10,803 nucleotides of DNA from Dehalococcoidales bacterium (GTDB taxonomy: Bacteria > Chloroflexota > Dehalococcoidia > Dehalococcoidales > UBA5627), in contig JAAYAZ010000122.1 in NCBI GenBank assembly GCA_012719115.1, positions 1-10,803 of the forward strand, read 5' to 3'. The notes under the pieces were generated by a model. The model did no database searches. It was not told the DNA's origin and was given only the letters and a program-made list of their open reading frames with translations. Numbering within the stretch: the stretch's first letter is position 1; each line of letters starts with the position of its first letter. Both the position numbers and the translations under genes were made by a program. This document shows positions 7,815 through 10,803 of the stretch, in pieces.

Positions 7815-8285
7815 ATGGAATACAGTATTGAGAAGGCGCGTATAAACGATGCCGGCCAGATACATAAAATGGTAAATCACTTTGCCGCCAACGGCAAGAT
7901 GCTGCCGCGCTCGCTTTCCGAAATATACGAAAATATCAGGGATTATTTCGTTATTCGCGAGAACGATAAAGTGGTTGCCTGTGTCGCTTTGCATATCAGT
8001 TGGGATGACCTGGCTGAAGTAAAATCCCTTGCTGTGACAGAAGAATACCAAAAACACGGGGTAGGTGAAAATATGGTGGTTGCCTGTCTTTATGAAGCAA
8101 GAGAACTCGGCATCCCCAATGTTTTTTGTTTGACCTATGTGCCGAATTTCTTTGCAAAATGCGGATTTGAAATGGTGGATAAAAGGGAATTGCCGCACAA
8201 GGTCTGGGGTGAATGTTACCGTTGCCCTAAATTTCCTGATTGCGATGAGTCGGCGCTTATTTACCATATAGGAAAGCAGGAATAA
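7815..8285 (+). CDS. ArgA-like GNAT N-acetyltransferase
   Basis: This GNAT-fold acetyltransferase of 156 residues probably uses acetyl-CoA to acetylate an amino-acid amine. Near the N-terminus it has GKMLPRSLSEIYENIRDYFV (27-46). The central strand LAEVKSLAV (66-74) precedes the acetyl-CoA pyrophosphate loop QKHGVG (79-84). Then come LTYVPNFFAKCGF (106-118) and a C-terminal LPHKVW followed by Cys134, Cys137 and Cys143 in a CxxCPKFPxCDE context. This pattern is that of the short, stand-alone N-acetylglutamate synthase-like proteins, where the enzyme starts arginine synthesis. Substrate is inferred, and no arginine gene is adjacent. It sits 4 bases after nadK and 1 base before the NUDIX gene. 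Confidence 0.88.
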   Translation: MEYSIEKARINDAGQIHKMVNHFAANGKMLPRSLSEIYENIRDYFVIRENDKVVACVALHISWDDLAEVKSLAVTEEYQKHGVGENMVVACLYEARELGIPNVFCLTYVPNFFAKCGFEMVDKRELPHKVWGECYRCPKFPDCDESALIYHIGKQE

Positions 8286-8286
8286 A

Positions 8287-8811
8287 ATGGAAGAAGAAAC
8301 CTTATCCAGTAAAATAGCTTTTAACGGGGAAATACTAAATGTGCGTGTGGATGAAATCCGTCTGCCGGGCGGTCGCAAAAGCACCCGTGAAATCATTGAG
8401 CACAGCGATGCGGTAGCTGTAGTGCCTATCGACAGAAACGGCAATATGATTTTAGTTAAGCAATATCGCCGGGGAGCCGGCAAAGACTTATTAGAAATAC
8501 CGGCAGGGTGCGTAGAGCCGGGAGAGAATCCGGAAGAAACGGTCAAGCGTGAGCTTCAGGAGGAAATCGGCTATCTCCCCAATAAAATAACAAGTATGGG
8601 CGGTTTTTATGCCTCGCCCGGTTATAATACCGAGTATCTGTACTTATATTTAGCTACCGAACTGGTACCCGCTAAACTACATGCCGAGGATACCGATAGC
8701 ATAGAAGTAGTGCCGGTTCCCATAAAATCGATAACCGATTACATAAAATCAGGTAAAATCTGCGATGCCAAGAGTGTTGCCGGTATACTATACTATATGT
8801 TTATGAGGTAA
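8287..8811 (+). CDS. NUDIX hydrolase, ADP-ribose pyrophosphatase type
   Basis: This enzyme hydrolyses nucleoside diphosphates linked to another group; the subfamily suggests ADP-ribose, giving AMP and ribose 5-phosphate. The full NUDIX box GX5EX7REUXEEXGU is seen at residues 74-96 (from GCVEPGE to REL then EEIGY), supplying the metal-binding glutamates. The preceding VKQYRRGAGKDLLEIPAG (57-74) is typical of ADP-ribose pyrophosphatases. Length (174) fits the family. ATG 8287 comes one base after the upstream stop, with AGGA five bases before the start. Next to NAD kinase, a role in clearing NAD breakdown products is reasonable but inferred. Repeats follow its stop. Confidence 0.93.
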   Translation: MEEETLSSKIAFNGEILNVRVDEIRLPGGRKSTREIIEHSDAVAVVPIDRNGNMILVKQYRRGAGKDLLEIPAGCVEPGENPEETVKRELQEEIGYLPNKITSMGGFYASPGYNTEYLYLYLATELVPAKLHAEDTDSIEVVPVPIKSITDYIKSGKICDAKSVAGILYYMFMR

Positions 8812-8866
8812 CAATAATAATTCCATTGTCATAATCCGGGTTGGGGCTTGACAAAGCCGCTCGTGT

Positions 8867-9132
8867 CCTTCGACAAGCTCAGGATGCTCGGATTTCGTCG
8901 AAACCGAAGTCCCCTTTAGGGTGATAACGGCGCCATTTCATGCCGAATTTCCATTTGTTTGACCCTTCGATGAACTCGGGGCGAGCGGAATTTTTATTCT
9001 TTGTATAAAATTAGGTTAATGTAATTAGTAATTCGAGGCAAGGGGATTGCCGCGTCGTATCTCTCTGATTTATATGAGATTCATTCGTCTTCGCCTCAGA
9101 ATGACAGTGTAGAGGGACTCCTCGAAAAGACA
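8867..9132. repeat. Composite intergenic repeat, copy A
   Basis: The 331-base gap between the NUDIX and HIT genes holds no credible gene and is largely this repeat. It matches copy B (10230-10482) in the same orientation through two ungapped blocks. The left block is 8867-8932 (53 of 66 bases identical by eye) and the right block is 9021-9132 (101 of 112). The 88 bases between them differ from copy B. Small hairpins are present, such as GGCAA/TTGCC at 9037-9041 and 9047-9051, kept in copy B. A variant of the left 30 bases recurs inside this copy at 8964-8993. No transposase or flanking target duplication is evident; it looks like a non-coding mobile or scattered repeat. Confidence 0.85.
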
Positions 9133-9142
9133 GTATTATTCC

Positions 9143-9487
9143 TTAGTCGAAATCGCCCGACATCTGTCTGCCGCCAAGAATGTGCATATGCAGATGGAAG
9201 ACTATCTGTCCAGCGTGCTTGCCGCTGTTGATAACCAGCCTGTAACCGCTTTCGGATATGCCCTGTTCCTTTGCCACTTTGTTTGCGACCGCAATCATAT
9301 TGCCCATCAGTGCATTATCCGTAGGTGTCAGGTCTGTCAGCGCGGAGATGTGTTTTACCGGTATTACCAGCAGATGGGTGGGAGTGAGGGGATGAATATC
9401 TTTAAAAACGACGATTTCATCGTCGCGATAGACAATATCACCGGGAACCTTTCCCTCTATTATCTTGCAAAAGATGCAATCTTCCAT
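9143..9487 (-). CDS. HIT-family hydrolase (HINT-type nucleoside phosphoramidase)
   Basis: This is a small histidine-triad protein that hydrolyses nucleotide phosphoramidates or related adenylates; the exact substrate is unknown. The 114 residues begin MEDCIFCKI, with the Cys4/Cys7 pair of the zinc-binding HINT subgroup. They end with the active-site motif QIVFHLHMHILGGR (94-107), whose three histidines are 98, 100 and 102. HPLTPTHLLVIPVKH (32-46) is also typical. Length is normal. The frame is open further upstream, but ATG 9487 has GGAGG nine bases before it and matches the family start. That ribosome site lies in the last codons of the fumarase beta gene, 4 bases away, so the two are coupled. 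Confidence 0.95.
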   Translation of the reverse strand: MEDCIFCKIIEGKVPGDIVYRDDEIVVFKDIHPLTPTHLLVIPVKHISALTDLTPTDNALMGNMIAVANKVAKEQGISESGYRLVINSGKHAGQIVFHLHMHILGGRQMSGDFD

Positions 9488-9491
9488 AATT

Positions 9492-10052
9492 CTAAACCTC
9501 CGTTTTTTGATATGCAGCCCTGCCTGTTTCGTACAAATCATTATCGTATATATCGTTGGCAACAATGGCGGGCAAATCCTCTACTTCCAATCTCATCACG
9601 GCTTCCGCGGCAAGCTCGGGATATGCGATAACCTCCGCTTTTTTGATGCATTTGGATATTAACGCACCGGCTCCGCCGAAAGTAACCAGATATACAGCGT
9701 TGTATTCTTTGAGAGCCTGTATTACCTCTGATGAGCGGTTTCCCTTGCCGATTATGGCTCTTAAGCCCTTAGACAATAACTGTGGGGTGTAACCGTCCAT
9801 CCTGCCGGAGGTGGTTGGGCCTGCCGAGCCGATAGTCTGTCCGGGGCGGGCAGGGGAGGGTCCCATATAGTAAATGGTCTGCCCTCTGATGTCGAAAGGC
9901 AGTTCCTCGCCCTTCTCCAGCGCCTGCACCATTTTCAGGTGTGCCGCATCGCGTGCGCTGTAGATAGTACCGGTGATGAGGACTTTCGTTCCCGTTTTCA
10001 GGTCTTTAATCAGGTTTTCATCGATTGGCGATTTGATTTTCAGTGTTTCCAT
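9492..10052 (-). CDS. Class I fumarate hydratase, beta subunit (FumA C-terminal/TtdB-like)
   Basis: This is the small subunit of the two-subunit, iron-sulfur class I hydro-lyase that interconverts fumarate and malate; the tartrate dehydratase beta subunit is a close relative. The 186 residues contain GTIYSARDAAHLKM (about 28-41), YYMGPSPARPGQTIG (about 61-75), the family signature GPTTSGRMDGYTP (78-90) and FGGAGAL (125-131). The iron-sulfur cysteines are expected on the alpha subunit, whose end lies at 10593-10803. ATG 10052 with GAGAG five bases upstream is preferred to an in-frame GTG at 10073 that abuts its own AAGAGG. The gap to the alpha gene is unusually long (540 bases). Fumarase rather than tartrate dehydratase is inferred. 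Confidence 0.93.
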   Translation of the reverse strand: METLKIKSPIDENLIKDLKTGTKVLITGTIYSARDAAHLKMVQALEKGEELPFDIRGQTIYYMGPSPARPGQTIGSAGPTTSGRMDGYTPQLLSKGLRAIIGKGNRSSEVIQALKEYNAVYLVTFGGAGALISKCIKKAEVIAYPELAAEAVMRLEVEDLPAIVANDIYDNDLYETGRAAYQKTEV

Positions 10053-10133
10053 TTTTACTCTCTCGAATACCACCTCTTATTGGTTTTTATTGTAGGTCAA
10101 GAGATACAAATATTCAAATGATAAATAGTTTAT

Positions 10134-10151
10134 TGTCATTCTGGAATGACA
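10134..10151. repeat. Short palindrome TGTCATTC/GAATGACA
   Basis: Two 8-base arms (10134-10141 and 10144-10151) pair around a 2-base centre. The GTCATTCTG core resembles the left end of the hairpin unit at 10161-10213, so this may be the fused ends of a collapsed unit. It lies at the left edge of the repeat-filled gap between the two fumarase genes. Confidence 0.5.
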
Positions 10152-10160
10152 GTTGAGGGT

Positions 10161-10213
10161 TTGTCATGCTGGAAGCCACAATGGGTGGCTGAAGCATCTG
10201 GGGAGGGGATTAA
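10161..10213. repeat. Hairpin repeat unit 1 with GGGGAGGGG tail
   Basis: The unit starts TTGTCATGCTG. An outer 5-bp stem ATGCT/AGCAT (10166-10170 with 10193-10197), a small GGA/GA internal loop and an inner 6-bp stem AGCCAC/GTGGCT (10174-10179 with 10185-10190) fold together. The tail TCTGGGGAGGGGATTAA follows. The same architecture and tail recur at 10495-10570 with different stem bases. Confidence 0.7.
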
Positions 10214-10229
10214 CGAGAGCCGTTTGCCT

Positions 10230-10482
10230 CCTTTGAAAAGCTCAGAATGGGCGGATTTCGTCGAACCGGAATTACCCTATAAGGTAATAGCGGCGAGTTA
10301 ATATTGTCTTTGCGAAATTCCGATTTATCGGAATGAAGCAATCTCTGCCGTTGGATAAGAATATGCTATCGTAATTATTAATTCGAGGCAAAGGGATTGC
10401 CGCGTCGTTCCTCTTTGATTTATATGAGATTCATTCGTCTTCGACTCAGAATGATATTGTAGAGGAACTCCTCGCAAAGACG
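10230..10482. repeat. Composite intergenic repeat, copy B
   Basis: This is the second copy of the repeat found at 8867-9132, lying in the 540-base gap between fumarase beta and alpha; that gap holds no credible gene. Left block 10230-10295 and right block 10371-10482 align without gaps to copy A (about 80% and 90% identity by eye). The 75-base middle is unrelated to copy A and contains its own hairpin (10306-10343). In the right block TTCCTCT (10408-10414) can pair with AGAGGAA (10461-10467), enclosing a smaller CATTC/GAATG stem. The copy is flanked on both sides by the hairpin units at 10161 and 10495. Confidence 0.85.
10306..10343. repeat. Hairpin unit inside copy B
   Basis: GTCTTTGCGA begins a fold with outer stem TTGC/GCAA (10310-10313 with 10338-10341), a GAA/GAA internal loop and a perfect 8-bp inner stem ATTCCGAT/ATCGGAAT (10317-10324 with 10327-10334) around a 2-base loop, then TCTC. 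The outer stem, purine internal loop and inner stem follow the same plan as the units at 10161 and 10495. The end GTCTTTGCG also occurs inverted at 10473-10481. Confidence 0.6.
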
Positions 10483-10494
10483 GTCGGGGGGTAA

Positions 10495-10570
10495 TTGTCA
10501 TACTGAATTCGTGCATTAGCTACGTTAAGTATAAATGAGGGACGAATGAAGTATCCGGGGAGGGGATAAA
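10495..10570. repeat. Hairpin repeat unit 2 with GGGGAGGGG tail
   Basis: The unit starts ATTGTCATACTG. The outer stem ATACT/AGTAT (10500-10504 with 10550-10554), GA/GA internal loop and inner stem ATTCGT/ACGAAT (10507-10512 with 10542-10547) mirror unit 1, with a longer 29-base loop. The tail TCCGGGGAGGGGATAAA is almost the same as in unit 1. It ends about 23 bases from the fumarase alpha stop; on the minus strand it may shape the 3' end of that transcript. Confidence 0.7.
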
Positions 10571-10592
10571 TATAAGCGAAAAATAGTTTCTC

Positions 10593-10803
10593 CTAAACCA
10601 CCGTCTCTCTATGCCTGACACTGTGGCACTGGATATTTACGGCGACGGGGAGGCTGGCGATGTGGGTGGGCATTGTTTCGGCGTGTACGGCAAGTGCGGT
10701 GGTGTTGCCTCCGAAGCCCAAAGGACCGATGCCCAGCTCGTTTACTCTTTCCAGCACATCTTGTTCCAGTTTGGCGATTTCGGGGTCGTGGTTGGGTTTG
10801 CCC
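10593..10803 (-). CDS. Class I fumarate hydratase, alpha subunit (C-terminal fragment)
   Basis: Only the last 69 residues are in the window; the gene continues past the right edge. The visible part reads NELGIGPLGFGGNTTALAV (21-39 of the fragment), then THIASLPVAVNIQCHSVRH (46-64), ending ETVV and a TAG stop. These are the conserved end of the iron-sulfur class I fumarase alpha (N-terminal) subunit; Cys59 of the fragment, in NIQCH, is conserved in the family. Normally the beta gene follows within a few bases; here the repeat region intervenes. Frame is intact to the window edge. Confidence 0.94.
   Translation of the reverse strand, partial: GKPNHDPEIAKLEQDVLERVNELGIGPLGFGGNTTALAVHAETMPTHIASLPVAVNIQCHSVRHRETVV

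Noticed and set aside
7761..8546. 261-codon open frame on the minus strand
   Set aside because: It lies opposite the acetyltransferase and NUDIX genes, which have clear motifs and ribosome sites; its translation resembles no known family.
9488..9565. N-terminal extension of the HIT protein
   Set aside because: It overlaps the end of the fumarase beta gene, while ATG 9487 has GGAGG and matches the standard HINT start.
10325..10516. 63-codon open frame within the repeat region
   Set aside because: It covers copy B of the repeat, lacks a ribosome site and is not matched by a conserved frame in copy A.
8820..10600. CRISPR array or insertion sequence as the explanation for the repeats
   Set aside because: The repeats are few, long, unequal and not regularly spaced, and no transposase frame or clear terminal inverted repeats with target duplication are visible.

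Overview
The window reads as a bacterial chromosome segment with moderate GC and compact housekeeping genes. The mix is a HrcA/CIRCE-controlled chaperone operon, a two-subunit class I fumarase, an NAD kinase cluster and short structured intergenic repeats. It suggests an anaerobic bacterium, and my best guess is the Dehalococcoidia (Chloroflexota) or relatives. That placement is inferred from protein style and gene content; no rRNA or other direct taxonomic marker is present. I see no tRNA, rRNA, CRISPR array, transposase or phage gene.

Left part (70-4968, minus strand): a heat-shock locus transcribed leftward as hrcA, grpE, dnaK, then dnaJ. A sigma-A-type promoter (about 4980-5007) is followed by a CIRCE operator (4942-4968) that abuts the hrcA start. 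HrcA therefore probably represses its own operon, and GrpE and DnaK (later DnaJ) refold proteins after stress. A strong hairpin terminator follows dnaK (1300-1344) and a second perfect hairpin lies just before dnaJ (1206-1230). dnaJ is thus partly insulated and may use its own weak promoter, with no CIRCE visible there.

Middle part (5082-8811, plus strand): divergent from hrcA are two membrane-protein genes of unknown function. The first is a 413-residue protein with a large extracytoplasmic domain and four predicted membrane segments. The second is a 124-residue protein whose N-terminus resembles TatA/Hcf106. A tight three-gene run follows from a recognisable promoter: NAD kinase, an ArgA-like GNAT acetyltransferase and a NUDIX hydrolase, with gaps of 4 and 1 bases.

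Right part (8812-10803): a HIT-family (HINT-type) hydrolase and the class I fumarase beta subunit, both minus strand and 4 bases apart. The C-terminal 69 residues of the fumarase alpha subunit run off the right edge. The alpha and beta genes are usually adjacent but here are separated by 540 bases filled with repeats. A composite repeat occurs in the same orientation on both sides of the beta-subunit/HIT pair (8867-9132 and 10230-10482). Two hairpin units with a conserved tail bracket the second copy, and their stems differ in sequence but keep pairing. These repeats are the least explained part of the window.
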